Shown: positions 24,173 to 36,447, counted from the first letter of the stretch. The stretch is DNA of 64,000 nt from Cristatella mucedo (GCA_009760855.2 WPIO01000059.1:190001-254000); one strand, 5' to 3'. Translations and numbers: made by a program. Notes: generated from the sequence alone by a model not told the origin.

Positions 24173-25499
24173 GCCGCTGAGCCGCAGCGCAGGGGGCGTT
24201 GATAATCGGGCCGGGCCGTAGATATAATTATTGATAAATGTGTTGCTGTTATTACCCGAGCAAATGCTCGTCCCGGAGCAAATATTGATACTGGACGCTC
24301 TGCGAGCGTGTTCAAACAAGATGAGCCACCAGCCCCTCGAGCACCGGGGGGTTAGGCACTCCACCGCCGCTGCTTGAGCAAACAGCCTTATCGCGAGCGC
24401 ATCGATCGGCTCGAGCACCGGCCGGCCGGCCTGCGCCCAGCAGCCATCGCCGCAGCCGCTTCGCCGGAGCCTCGCAGCCTGTCACCGCCTCCCTCTCAGC
24501 GCCGCCTCTAACGCCCCCTTGCGCCTGCCGCCTGCGGCCGCCGCCCACCCCAGCGCTACCCGCCACCGCACCAGCGCCTCAAGCCAACGCGGCGCCTCGC
24601 CCATCCTGGCGCCGACCACTCTCCTCCCCCCTCCCGTAGGGCCTCCCCTACCCCGGCGCTATTGTTCTTCCCGCCCCGCCCCCGATTCCGATTCGAGCAC
24701 CCGTTAGGTACGGGTTGGCGTATAATGCCAGCAGCAGAGACGGAAGCAAACAGCGGGGGAATGGGTGTTAGAGCCGAACTTGGAGTTAGACGAACGGCGA
24801 TGGAACCAAAGACGAAGCCAAAGACGAGGACGAGGCTGCGCCGCCGCCCGCTGCCCCAGCGCCGGCTGGCTGGCTGCGAGGCGAAGCGCGCCGCGCCGCG
24901 CTTCGCCTTGCAGCCGCACCGCGTCAGCGCGACACCGGGCGCCGCGCTCTCTCGGCAGCGAGCCGCCGAGACGCCAGCCGCCGCCGCCGCCGTCGTCTCG
25001 GCGTCTTTAGCTTCGATTGAAGTGCTTGCGCAGCGCTTACTCCACTAATTACGGTGGAGGGCTTGCTGCTGCCGGCTGCCAGCCTTGCGCTGCGGGTCGC
25101 TCGGTGGCCGCTGCGGCAAAGGCGAGCGACGATGCCACGCCCAGGTTCCACCCCTCCCCCCGCGGCGGCCGCGGCGGCGGCATCTAATCGTGCTCGCCCA
25201 GCGCATCGCGCGCCCCCCTCCCGCGGCCGCCGCCGTCTTCGCCTCCGAACGCCGCCTCCGGCGCACGCCGACGGCGCGGCGACACGGGCTGCTCACGACA
25301 CTCGGCGCTCGCAGGCACGCCGGCTGTCGTCGCGCGCCGAGCGAGCACTGGCCGGCAAAGCGAAGAGCTCCGGCGGCGGCGGTGGAGTGGCGGCGGCGCC
25401 CTAGCGCGCAGAGTGCGAACCGCGCTTGGCTCCAGCGCTCCAGGCGAGCGGAAGCTGCGTAGCAGAAGCTGCGTAGCGGAAGCTGCGCAAATAATGCTT

Positions 25500-25592
25500 A
25501 CAGAAAGCTTACAAATGTAAAGGGCCTAGAAAGAGATTGAGTTCTCTGAGGGCGCTTTATCAAGTGCATTGTTATTATTATTATTATTGTAA
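25500..25592 (+). mobile_element. LINE 3' tail
   Basis: GCCTAGAAAGAGATTGAGTT, then GGGCGCTTTATCAAGTGCAT and ATT repeats: the plus-strand LINE terminus, inserted within GCGGAAGCTGCG repeats. Confidence 0.82.
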
Positions 25593-25659
25593 GCTGCGTT
25601 AGCGGAAGCTGCGAAGCCGCGAGTTGGCGGCCGTCGCGGAGCGTCGTAGCCGCGCCTCT

Positions 25660-25775
25660 CGCAGCGCCACTTGATGGTGGATCGCCGGAGCGCTCTTTCG
25701 CAATAGCAGCGCCACCTGACACAGGGTGGATCGCCAGAGCGCGCTTTCGCCGCGAAATTGCAGCGCCACCTTTCG
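25660..25775. repeat. About 55-65-bp tandem repeat, 2.5 units
   Basis: GCGCCAC, GGTGGATCGCCRGAGCGC and CTTTCGC blocks recur in order. Confidence 0.85.
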
Positions 25776-25977
25776 TGCGGCCGCCGCCAACGAAAACCGC
25801 TGGCCACCACGCGTGCGCGTCGAAGCAAAGAAAAGCAAGTAAAACTAAGGAAGAAGTAAACAAGTAAAAAAAGACCAAAAGTTAAGAAATCGGTAAAGTC
25901 AAGTAAACGACATCAGCCATTCGCCAGCGTCAGCCATTCGTGAGGCGTCAGAAGTGGCGCGGCTGGCGGCGGCTATA

Positions 25978-26030
25978 GCTCTCGCTCTCGCAGCGATCGC
26001 GCGGCAAGCGATCGCTGCGAGAGCGAGAGC
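25978..26030. repeat. Perfect inverted repeat, 23-bp arms, 7-nt spacer
   Basis: Arms 25978-26000 and 26008-26030 with spacer GCGGCAA; the longest perfect hairpin in the window. Confidence 0.98.
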
Positions 26031-26056
26031 CCACGACCTGGGTCGCTAGGTTGGGA

Positions 26057-26195
26057 GCACCGCTTACCGCTCGCTGTACCGCTTACCGCTCGCTGCACCG
26101 CTTACCGCTCGCTGTACCGCTTACCGCTCGCTGCTGTACCGCTTACCGCTCGCTGCTGTACCGCTTACCGCTCGCTGTACCGCTTACCGCTCTGC
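26057..26195. repeat. ACCGCTTACCGCTCGCTGT tandem repeat
   Basis: Seven units of 19-22 bp, length varying by an extra GCT. Confidence 0.95.
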
Positions 26196-26301
26196 GCCTT
26201 TTCGCTCCGGCTCGTGGCTTCCGCGAGTCCTGCAGTGGGCGATCCGCTATTGCCCGCTGCAGGCGGCGGCGACGTTCGGCGGAGCTCTTCTACCGCTCGC
26301 T

Positions 26302-26400
26302 AAAAAAAACACTGGCTAATTTAACAGCCTCTTTTGTATGGAGACAGAAAAGCCTTTACGACTACCGCCGCTGCTTGCGGCGGCATTAAAGGATCGCCCA
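26302..26400 (-). mobile_element. SINE-2 3' half
   Basis: On the minus strand: GGCGATCCTTTAATGCCGCC, a variable stem, then AAAAGAGGCTGTTAAATTAG and a T-run end. Shares the terminal block with the copies at 35403 and 45225. Confidence 0.72.
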
Positions 26401-26915
26401 TCGCCCATCATTAAAGGATCACCCAAGCTCTCAGGGGCGCTATACAAAGGTGTTACTATTAATATAATTATTATGTTTATTATTATTAAGAGACAGGGGC
26501 GAACTCCCAGCCCAGGTCCTTGCCAAGCGTAGCGTCGCAGCCTACTAGCACTGACGTAGCGTACAAGCGTAGCGTTGCAGCCTGCGAGCCCCGACGGCGG
26601 CTGCCAGCTGCCGACGAGATCTGCAGTAATGGCTCGCGAATTCGTACGCTTCGATTACGTCGAAGAATTGCATCCCACGTTGGATACTAACCAGTAAGTG
26701 AATACTACCTGAGTCGCCGCAGCGTACCGAGGTCAGCAGGTCAAGGTCGGCAGGCGCCAGTCTATTTTCGCTGGCGCGATTCAACTGGAGCTAAGCTAGA
26801 AACATCTGCTAATCGCCGGGCACGCGCGGCGACACGCGATCGGGTGGCGCGATCTACTTCTCCAACGATGGTGTCTGCGTCCGAGCTGATGATGAAGGAG
26901 CGGACGGTGGGTGAG

Positions 26916-27086
26916 AGAGAGAGACAGACAGAGGAAGAGAGAGAGAGAGAGAGAAAGAGAGACAGACAGACAGAGGGAGAGAGAGAGGGAGAGAGGGAGG
27001 GAGGGAGAGGGAGCGAGAGACAGAGACAGAGACAGAGACAGAGAGAGAGGGAGAGGGAGGGAGAGAGAGGGAGAGGGAGAGGGAGG

Positions 27087-27184
<98 letters not shown>

Positions 27185-27200
27185 CAGACAGACAGACGGA
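26916..27200. repeat. (GA)n/(GACA)n/(GGGA)n compound microsatellite
   Basis: About 285 bp of purine-rich dinucleotide and tetranucleotide repeats; purine-rich sequence continues to about 27480. Confidence 0.96.
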
Positions 27201-27499
27201 CAGACAGACGGACGGAGTGAGTGTGTGTGAGAGAATGATGGAGAAAAGAGGGATAGGAAAAGAGAGATATCAAAGAGAGCAGATACAAAGGAAAAGATAG
27301 GTAAAAAGAGTGAGAAGAAAAGACGGGAATGAAAGAGTAGGAGAGGAACAGTGGGGGAAAGAGACAGAGAGAGGAAGTGAGAGAGATAGAGAGAGAGAGC
27401 GAGGGAGAGTGGGAGTGGAAAAAGACGAAGACCGAGAGTTACAGGGAGAACGACTGCGAATGTAGAAGGAAGAGAGAGAATGAGAACGATGCGACGATC

Positions 27500-27690
27500 T
27501 CAGCGGTCGTTCTTCCTACACCGATTAATGACAATGTGGAGCACGTGTAAGGCGCTCGCGCGCTTTTCACCATCCAGGTGGTGGGTTCGACACCTGGGGT
27601 GGGCAATCCTTTAATGCTCACTGCAAGCCACGGCGAGAGCGACTAAAGCTCTTCTGCCACTATACGAATTAGGCGGGTAAATCAGCCTTG
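27500..27690 (+). mobile_element. SINE-2 copy
   Basis: A-box-like GTGTAAGGCGCTCGCGCGC, B box GGTGGGTTCGACACC, GGGCAATCCTTTAATGC, GCTCTTCTGCCAC and GGGTAAATCAGCC. The whole body matches the family order. Confidence 0.72.
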
Positions 27691-30413
27691 ACATCGCTTG
27701 TGACTATTTGTCAGTTACTCCGAGACTGCGACAGTGCAAACTACTCAGGTGATGGACTCTGCTGCTGCTGCTGCTACTCTTGCCATTCTGCTTATCTCTT
27801 GCCGGTCGCGCCGGCACTGCAATTCATCTTGCGGTTGTTAACCCTCAGCACCGGCTCGATGGTACGTCACGTTCGGCCACGTCGAGTTCGGTGACGACAC
27901 GTTATACGCCATTTGCCGATACGTTTTGATGATGAAGAGTTTGCGCATTTCACTCCGTAGCTGCATTGCTCGCCGCTGCTTCGTCTGCAAAATGCACCGA
28001 TCAGGACAGTGCCGCCGCCGCTGCCGCTGCCGCCGTGCCGCCTAGTCTCTTGCTGGCGACCAGTGCAATTCTGGGGCCTGCTGGGTCGAGGAAGAAGTTG
28101 GCGCGGTCAAGATCGTAGGTAGAGGCGCGCTTGCTGTTTGTTAATCGTAACGCCGCTCTCGCTACTCGGAGGCGGCGCTTGGTATTGCTATTAGCGATTC
28201 CACGAGCGCGCTGCGGCAGCGGCAGCGGCAGCTGCGGCAGCGGCTGCGGCAGCGGCGCTCGCTGCTTTTGCCTACAGAGCGGCGACGTGTAGGCAAAAGC
28301 AGCGAGCGTACGGCGTACGCCGCGTACGACGGACACTTTTCTCTAGCGAGAATGCGTCGGATATCCTCCGCCGCTCGTCAATGCCAGCGTCCGCCATGAG
28401 CGAGCGAGCGAGCGCGCGCGGCGGCGGCGGCGGTCTGTACCCGCGCCGTCTGCGACTCGTCCTCGGGGCGTCGGCACTAATTTTAATTTGGCGCGCGAGC
28501 GTCGGCAACTCCAGCCAGCCAACCAACCAAAGGACCGCCCCCAGACGCTGGAGACCAGTCCGGGGCGGGGGTCATCTGTAGTACATCGCGCGACCCCTCC
28601 AACCGCCATAGCTCGCACGCCCGGCGAGAAGGGACCCGCGCGGCAGGTGGCCCGGCCCGCTTCGACGTGACCCGCCGAATACCGCGGTCCTGGGCTGACG
28701 AAATAATATCCGGCTGCGGAGAGCTTCGTCATTCGCCGCCCGATCGCTCCCCCCCCCCCGCGCGCTTCCGCGGGCCAGCGCCGGTCGCGGCCCCATTTAT
28801 CCGGTAATTGATGGCTCTGCCGATTGCCCACAACGGCGAGACAGTTGGTCGGCCATTCTGCGGTCGAGCTGTCAAGCTCATTAAAAGCTCTTTTGCCTCG
28901 AGGATTTCGGCAGTCTATTTTCTACCGTCAGCCGCCGCATCCGCGTCTGTCGTCCGCCTCGTCTCAGCAGGCGGCTGCAGCTGCGGCAGTGGCGGCTGCG
29001 GCGACGCGGCGGGGCTCCGGCACCGTCCCGCCGGGTTCGCCCGCGGCGCGTCTGCCAGGCGCCGGCTGACTTCCGGTTGAAGCTGCCGCACTCCTGAGCA
29101 GCCACGCGAGCGAGACGCCGATGGCGGCGGCGGCGGCGGCGGGCGAGTGCTAGTTTTCGGGTGGCGGCGCCTTGTGGGGTGAGTGCCGGGCTGTGAGACA
29201 AACTGTGCGGGCGGCGGAGGAAAATTCGACGAGTACCGACGTCGCGCTTCGTCGTCGGCTTCAACTGCACACGAGTAGCTTAGTAATACCGACCGGCGGC
29301 GCATGGCGTAGCGCGAGAGCGTGTAATGAAATCTGCGCGACGGCGGCGGTGGCGGCGGCGGCAGAGGGGGCGGAGCGAAGTACTAAGAAAGAGGGAGTGA
29401 TTCAGGGCAGAGTGAGGCAGGCGGAAATCGAAGCCGTCGCAGCCCGCGCCGATGTGCCGCCGCCGTCGCCCAAAGCATTGCCCGCGTACGTCTGCTGTCG
29501 TAAGCGAGCAACTTAATCGCGCCGGCCGTCCGAAGACCTCCTCGGCGCTTCGGCGCAGCGACCGATATTTTCACCCGTTCACGCAAAGCGGGCGAAACCT
29601 CGCTCGCGCCTGCGTGCCGCAGAGGGCGCTGAGCGCCGATAGAGCGCGAGGGTGGAGAAGTTGCGCCGGACTGCCGTGCACGACGCAAAGTTTGAGCGCT
29701 CCTCGCTGAGCGAGAGCTCAAGTTTGGATTAGCTGCGAGGTTCAAGGTCACAGATTAAAGGCAGCACTGTCTCGGTGTAATGTCGGCGGGTTCGTGCGCC
29801 TGCTCGGCAGGTGGGCGGCGGCGGAAGTCGCCCCCGCGCGCCCAACCTTCCGTGAGTTCCGAGCCTTAAATATTTTACTCGGCCGCTTGCAGCCCCAGCG
29901 GCAGGCCGCCCCGCCTCAAGGGGGTCGAGAGTCGTCGTTTGTGAAGAGGAGTTTCACGAGCGCCTCCTCACTCACTTCCTCCTCGAGGAGCGAGCGAGGT
30001 TAGGAGGTAGAGGAGCGGCCGGAGAGGGGGCGGAGCGAGAGGCCGACGTACGCCAAGCAGAACGCGATCGCCGGCGCATTACGCAACTTCCGCGTAGCTC
30101 GGCCCGCTCGAACCTCTTTCTCCGGATCGGTTGGAGGGCTGGCAGTAGCCCTGGCCGCCCGCACGCCCGGGCGTCCGTCGGGCGCGCCTCCCACCTTCCC
30201 CCTCCCCTGAGAAGGCCTCTCCTGCTGGTAGGCAGGTAGCCCCGCCGTCGAAAAACGCGGTTTTCGGTTTACGACGACCCTCGAGGGGCGGGCGGGCGGC
30301 GAGCCTGAGGTGAGGTCATGGGATGGGAGTCCGTCTGGGGGGGGGAGGTGGTGGTGACGGTCGCAGCTGAGGTCGCTCGGTACGGTCGGACGGACTGGAG
30401 CTTTTATCCGTCC
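27691..30413. other. GC-rich gene-free interval
   Basis: CpG-rich with a hairpin (28256-28308); no coding, RNA or mobile feature recognised. Confidence 0.55.
28256..28308. repeat. Perfect inverted repeat, 21-bp arms, 11-nt spacer
   Basis: Arms 28256-28276 and 28288-28308. Confidence 0.97.
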
Positions 30414-30441
30414 GCGTTTAGCGTTTAGCGTTTAGCGTTTA
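30414..30441. repeat. GCGTTTA heptamer repeat
   Basis: Four exact 7-bp units. Confidence 0.9.
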
Positions 30442-30483
30442 TTCGTCCTGTCAGGGGGGGTCTTCGCGCTTCGGTAAGCAGGC

Positions 30484-30838
30484 TCCTCTAATAGACTGCT
30501 GTTTCTGCTGCTGTTTCTGCTGCCGCTGCTGTTTCTGCTGTCACTGCTGCTGCCGCCGCCGCCGCCGCTGCTGCTGCTACCGCTGTTGCTGCTGCTTTGC
30601 TGCTGCCGCCGTCGCTGCTGCTGCCGCTGTTGCTGCTGCTTTGCTGCTGCCGCTGTTGCTGCTGCTGCCGCCGCTGCCGCTGTTGCTCCTCTAATAGACT
30701 GCTGTTTCTGCTGCCGCCGCTGCTGCCGCTGCCGCCGCTGCTGCCGCTGCCGCCGCTGCTGCCGCTGCCGCCGCTGCTGCCGCTGCCGCCGCCGCCGCTG
30801 CTGCCGCTGCCGCCGCCGCCGCTGTTGCTGCTGCTGCC

Positions 30839-30870
<32 letters not shown>

Positions 30871-30892
30871 TGCTGCCGCTGTTGCTCCCGCT
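30484..30892. repeat. Imperfect (CTG)/(CCG)n repeat, about 410 bp
   Basis: Mixed CTG, CCG and TTG triplets with higher-order units such as GCCGCCGCTGCTGCCGCT. The phrase CTCCTCTAATAGACTGCTGTTTCTGCTG occurs twice (30483, 30687), showing a larger duplication. Confidence 0.93.
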
Positions 30893-31156
30893 TGTGGAGC
30901 ACGTTTGTATAAACAGCTTTTATTATGATACAGCCATCATTTTTCTTCTGCTGCTCATTCAGGCGCGACCCCTCACTGTGCCTGTCCCGGTTCTACTATT
31001 CTTCGATGCTACAACTATGCACATTACTCCATGGGCCGCCATCCTAAGAATTTCGTAAAATTCTTTTCGCTTTCTCTCGATTGGCTGAAGGTGAAGGCTG
31101 CTTGCTGCTCAGTGTGTGGGCAGACAGTCGCACAGGCTTCTGCTGCGCTAGAGAAA

Positions 31157-31204
31157 ACTCGGTAGCGCCGCGTTTACTGGACACGCTTCGCGGCGCTACC
31201 GAGT
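31157..31204. repeat. Perfect inverted repeat, 16-bp arms, 16-nt spacer
   Basis: Arms 31157-31172 and 31189-31204. Confidence 0.97.
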
Positions 31205-31275
31205 GACAGATGGAGAGACAAGTGCCGCGGCGATAAAGCTTTGCCTCAGCGACTAAGCCAGGTATACTCTCCCCA

Positions 31276-31402
31276 ACCAAGATCAAGGTATTTGATCGCC
31301 GAGGTCGTGGGGTCGAGCGCCGCCGCGGCATATGTGAAACACCTGAATAGAGATTAAGTTCTCTTAGGGCGCTATAGAAAGGAACGATATTCATTTGTTT
31401 AT
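31276..31402 (+). mobile_element. SINE-1 copy, head diverged
   Basis: B-box region GAGGTCGTGGGGTCGAGCG, then GAATAGAGATTAAGTTCTCT and TAGGGCGCTATAGAAAGG. The A-box end is not clear. Confidence 0.7.
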
Positions 31403-31407
31403 TTTAC

Positions 31408-31545
31408 ACACACTCACACTCACACACGCGAGCCCACACACATACACACGCACGCGCACACACACATAAATAAATAAATATATATATATATCTGATATTA
31501 TATATATATATATATTTATTATTATATATATATATATAATATACA
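31408..31545. repeat. (CA)n and (TA)n tracts
   Basis: CA-rich (31408-31465) then AT-rich (31466-31545), adjacent to a SINE-1 tail. Confidence 0.92.
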
Positions 31546-32540
31546 GAGAGAGGGCGGCTTTTCCTCACACCTTTTCCGTAATTGCGGCGCACACAGAACG
31601 TGCTAGAGCGCCCCTAGCGGTGCAAGAATTGGAGTTGCAAGGTGGAGGCGGAAACGTTAGATGGCCGCCCAGGTCAGGGGTCAGCTGACTGAGAGAGCTC
31701 TCGGACTGTGTCGCATGACAGGTGCTCAAACTCGGAGCGGTGTGTGCGGCCTCGGCGGCAACTTCTCGGCTTGCCGGCGACCGCCGGTGGGTGGCCGCTG
31801 CTGCTGCTGCGTGTGCGTCGCGCTACATCCGGACCTCCGTCGTCCAACGTCTCGCAGCTCTGGTCGCGCCGCGCGTAACGTCGCGACCGCTCGGCTAAAG
31901 ACGTGCCCCAGCAGGTGGCGCTGCGAAACTCCCACGGCCGCCGAGCGAGGCCGCCGGGCGTCCTTCGATCGCTGCTTCCGCTTCCGCCTCCTCCCTCCAT
32001 TTTCCGCTTCTGCCTCCTCCCTTCATCTTCGCTCCGACGCTGCTGTCGTCACTGCTGCTGCCGCTGCTGCTGCCGAGCGCTTACTGTCTCGCTCGCTCTG
32101 CATTAACCGAACGCTCGATCGAAAAGTCTCCGCCGCTGCCGCTGCCGCCGCCGCCGCATTTCCCGCGTGGGGCCGACCTTTCCTGCGTCCGCCCGCCACT
32201 TCCTGCTCTCGGTTGGCCGCGTCCGGCGTGCGCGTCCGCGCGCCACTCCGGCGGACGCTCGCTCGAGCGGAGGAAGGAGGCAAAAAAGTTCGCATAGCGC
32301 TCGCGCGCGCGCACACTAGCCAATCGGCGGCGTCCGCATGCGGGAATCTCGTCTCCGGTCCGTCCGTCCGAGTCGGCCGCTCTTCCCCGGGGCTCCGCTG
32401 GAACGCTGCCCCGTGAACCTTGCTCGGTCTGGCACAGCCGCTGCATCGCCGAGGGGGCGGGGCGGCGCAGCGGCTCGAACGCGGAAAATTGAGCAAATCT
32501 TTCTTGTAGCGGTGGAATAGCTGAGGCTATCGCCCTGCCA

Positions 32541-32623
32541 GCGGCGGAAGAACTGGAAATCAAGACCGGAAGCGAACCTTAGCGACGCCTAGCGGTAGGA
32601 CTGGAAACCGCGACCGGAAGCGA
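32541..32623. repeat. About 45-bp tandem duplication
   Basis: AGCGG, ACTGGAAA and GACCGGAAGCGA blocks occur twice in order. Confidence 0.82.
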
Positions 32624-32680
32624 CTGGTTGCGCGAGCAACATGCTCTCTGGTGAAGGCGCTCTCGGCGCAAAAAAGAAAA

Positions 32681-32716
32681 CGTCGCAGACTTTTCGCCGG
32701 CGAAAAGTCTGCGACG
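32681..32716. repeat. 36-bp perfect palindrome, no spacer
   Basis: Positions 32681-32698 and 32699-32716 are exact reverse complements. Confidence 0.97.
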
Positions 32717-34847
32717 CAGCGACGGGTACATTGCTGCGCGTACATTGGCAACTGAATTCTCGCGCTAAATGAGTTGGCGCCGCAAGGGGGAGGATGTTGT
32801 ACGAGGCCGCCGCGGCCGCTCGTCGCGCGCACTCCGCCGGGTGGGCGCTCAGCGCTGGCGCGCATCGCAGTCGATCTCCGGCCTTTGCGGTGAGGCGAAG
32901 GCCATGCGAAATAGATCGCCGCCGCCGCCGACCGGCTCCGAGAATGCACCGGCGCGCACCGACGGTCGCCATTTCTCCGGGCCGGCGAGGCGGGCGCTTG
33001 CGGCCGCGTCGCCTCCCTGCCGCGCGCGCTTAAAGAGCAGCGCAGCGCTCGCTCCGCCGTTTCCGAATGCGAGGCCGTCGCAGCCGCCGAGGCGGCGGCG
33101 CTGGCGCGGCGCGAGCCCGCGCCGTCAGCCCGGAGCCGGCCGCCACCGCCGGGCTGCGGGCGGCGGAGGCGGCCTACGGGCGCCCCGGGCGCCTCGGCGG
33201 CTGACGCAGGCGCCCGGCGATCGCGCCCCCGTCGGAGGGAGCGGAGCGGCGACGGCGCGGCGACGGCGAGATGCGCGTAATTGAGCCATTTCGCGCGCGG
33301 CGCTCGAAGAAAAGGTCGGCGGCGCAGGCGAGCAATTACGCCGCAGCTGCGGGTAGCCGATGGTAGGCCCGAGTCCCGAGAGTGGCGGCGGCGGAGCCAC
33401 CGACCGCCCTTCACCCAGTCACCCACCCGGCCTTCGCCGGTCCCGCAGTCTCTGCTCAGGATCCGCTCTCCGGTCGCGTTCCGCTCCCGCATTCAGCTCT
33501 CTCGCTCCGACCTCGGTCTCGCGTCCGTCGAACACGCCCAGAGCGCTCGTAGCGGCTGCGGCAGCCGCCGCGGCTGCCGCCGAGCGTCCGCTGCGAGCCG
33601 GCTCCACGCGGTCGGAACTCCAAGCGGCGGCGGCGGCGGCGCACGCCCCGAGCTCTCCTCGGTCCTGGAGCCCCCGGGCCACGACGCAGCGCGCGGGCAC
33701 CTGCCGAGGCGGGTCAGCGTTGGGATGGAGTATAGCGGCGGCGGCCGCGACGGCTGCTGCTGCGCGCGCAGGTCCTCTTTTGTTCTTACTCGGCGGAGCT
33801 CGTCGCCCTGCGTCGCTTCGAGCGAGCGAGTCCGTTGGCCGCTTCCGTCGCCGCCGCGTGCATCGGGCGGCGGCGGCGGCGGCGTGCTCCGGCCCGACCG
33901 GCGCTCCCACTCGCTGTTGAGGTCGGCGGGACCGCCAGCGTTCGGCCTCCGCTGCGGCGAGCCGCGAAGCTGCGAGCGGTCTGTAGCCGAAGCAGCGTAG
34001 CTTGCGCCGCCGCGAGGCTCTCCGAGCCTCGCGGCGGCGGCGGCGCAGCTTCGAGCCGCCGCCGATTCGCTTCTCCCAATTCGCTCTCTCGCTCGCCGCC
34101 GCCGCTTTCGGACGCGACGGACGCTGTCCCCGAAAGCGCTAGCGAGCGCCTCTCTTTGATTCCCGCTTTCACGACAGCTGCGACTTTGCGCCGGTCGCCG
34201 ACGTGCCCAGCATTCCTATTTCCTGCTGCTCGAGACTCCACCCCCCCCGGGAGACCTTCAGGAAATAAAGGAATTGAAATTTACTGAGCGCTTGCTGCAT
34301 CGACTCCCGAGTTACTCTCCCGGGGACACGGGCTCTCCGCAGTTGTGAACGGAAGCGGAAGAAGAAGAGCGTCCGAGGAGGCTGAGCGGAAGCGGAAGCT
34401 CCAAACGAGTAACGATAGGCTCCAAACGATAAGCTCTGAGAGGGAAAGCTCGCCCAGACGCCTCGGTAAGCTTTCCCTCGGACGGACGCTCATCAAAGTC
34501 GTCCGCGCTGTGTGACTTCCGCTCAACGAGAGGCAGCGCACGGTAGCAGCGACTGGTACCGCCACCGCCACCGCCGCTGTCATTTGCCATGTAGCAACAA
34601 CGTTGTCGACGTCGGTTGGAATTTAGACGCCCCCCTTCCACCCCGAGTGGCCAACGATGCCCAGCCGAACCGGAAGCCGTGAACCGACGCGTCGTCGAGG
34701 CGGCTTAGCGCCTCGAGTAGAAACGAGCGGCGGACGAGGAGCGCCGCTTGGGGCGCTGCTGGAGCCGCTGCCACCAACGTGGCCACCGATTTTTAAAAAG
34801 CACTGCAGACCTCTGCCTGGCGACCGAGACACCAGGTAACTCTCCCC

Positions 34848-35062
<215 letters not shown>

Positions 35063-35402
35063 TCCTTTCCGGTAGCATCTGAACTTCCGGCTGCGTCTCT
35101 TCCGCTCTATTCTATCATGGCACCCAGATGCTAGAGGCCATACATTAACGGCAAATAATCAGGTTTTTACGCGTATTTGAGCAAAGATATGCTGATAGGA
35201 AACGCTGCAGTCGATATGTAACACGTAGTCTCGCTCAATCTAAAGGCTCGCGGTGGTGGTGGTGGCGGCAAGACGCGAAGTCCGGCTTGTGATGGCGGCG
35301 AGTGGCAGCGGCGGCGAGAGGCAGAGCGATGCCCTCGGACTCGATGCGCGAGCACTGCAACTGCTTACCTTGTTACCCGTAGCGTGCTGCAGTTGCGGGC
35401 AA

Positions 35403-35580
35403 AAAAGTATTAGCCGATTTTAACAGCCTCATTTGCAAAGCGGCAAAAGAGCCTTGACGGCCAAGTCGCCTCCGCTCGCAGTTGGCAATAAAGTATCGCT
35501 CGCTGCAGGGTGCGAACCCAAGACCACGGTCGTGAAGATAGCGAGCACCTTACATCCTGGGCTATAGCGACCCATTGCAT
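35403..35580 (-). mobile_element. SINE-2 copy (most tRNA-like)
   Basis: Minus strand starts CGCTATAGCCCAGGATGTAA (A box), GGTGCTCGC, then GGTCTTGGGTTCGCACCC (B box), TTTATTGCC, a variable stretch, CTCTTTTGCCGC and GAGGCTGTTAAAATCGGC. Confidence 0.8.
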
Positions 35581-36090
35581 GCGCATGCGTGTAGAATGTC
35601 AAAACGTCTGCGTCCCTCTAGATAACCCGCTCAGTCCTGTACGTGTCGCTCTGGAGCTTCCGCCGACTTCCGCTGCTCGTGCACGCTTTCTATAAAATGC
35701 ATTTATTCTTATTACTTACTCGACGCCCGTTTTCGTACTGCCCGTTTACGAGGGGCAAGGTCGCGGGCGGCAAGGTCACAGGGCGGCGGCGCTCGGCAAT
35801 CGCTCGTCATAAACCTGCTCACATTCAAGTTGTTAAGCGAAGCTACTGCGCTGCTTATTTCCACTGCTTACACAAGACTAACTCGATAATGCACGACAAA
35901 CCCGGTCGTTCCTTCTAGTTTCGCCGTGCGCCAACCGTCGCTTAGGCGGTCCGCCCTACACCCCTGCCGGCGCTGCGCATGCAGCGATTGTAGTAGCTAC
36001 CAGCCATTGAGAACGCAGCGACCTGCCACGCTGCGACTGTGACGAACTGTGAGAAGAGATGATCGATCGAAGCGAGTCGAAGAGAGCGCC
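35581..36090. other. Unique sequence before the minisatellite
   Basis: No feature recognised. Confidence 0.6.
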
Positions 36091-36330
36091 ACGGCGGGCC
36101 ACGTCGGGCCACGGCGGGCCACGTCGGGCCACGTCGGGCCACGGCGGGCCACGTCGGGCCACGTCGGGCCACGTCGGGCCACGTCGGGCCACGGCGGGCC
36201 ACGGCGGGCCACGGCGGGCCACGGCGGGCCACGGCGGGCCACGGCGGGCCACGGCGGGCCACGGCGGGCCACGGCGGGCCACGGCGGGCCACGGCGGGCC
36301 ACGGCGGGCCACGGCGGGCCACGGCGGGCC
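36091..36330. repeat. 10-bp minisatellite, 24 units
   Basis: Units ACGGCGGGCC and ACGTCGGGCC in perfect 10-bp register with no indels; the first ten units mix both types, the last fourteen are all the GGC type. The array then folds back on itself (36310-36355). Because the unit is 10 bp, all three frames read the same repeated peptide. Confidence 0.97.
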
Positions 36331-36447
36331 ACGTGACCCGCCGTGGCCCGCCGTGCCGCCGCGAGCTCAGGCTTCCGGCGGTGGGGCCGGCTTTACTTCT
36401 TTCCGGATCTTCCTATCGGCCTCCAGAGGTCGCTCGAAGATTTCTCC

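Larger units (their letters stand above)
31546..34847. other. CpG-rich gene-free block
   Basis: Contains the 36-bp palindrome, a 45-bp tandem duplication, and hairpins at 34006-34038 (15-bp arms) and 34440-34479 (11-bp arms). The 310-residue minus frame at 32560-33492 is Arg/Ala/Ser-rich without a domain and is judged non-coding. Confidence 0.55.

Noticed and set aside
23086-24315. 409-codon minus-strand frame
   Set aside because: Arg/Ala-rich composition, overlaps several other open frames and hairpins, no recognisable domain or splice context.
30414-30441. Telomere-like GCGTTTA repeats
   Set aside because: Only four units, not a known telomere motif, and internal to the sequence.
32560-33492. 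310-codon minus-strand frame
   Set aside because: Compositional frame in a CpG-rich block, overlapped by equally long frames on the other strand and crossing a perfect palindrome.
36091-36330. CRISPR-like array
   Set aside because: The repeat has no spacers; it is a contiguous 10-bp minisatellite in a eukaryotic genome.
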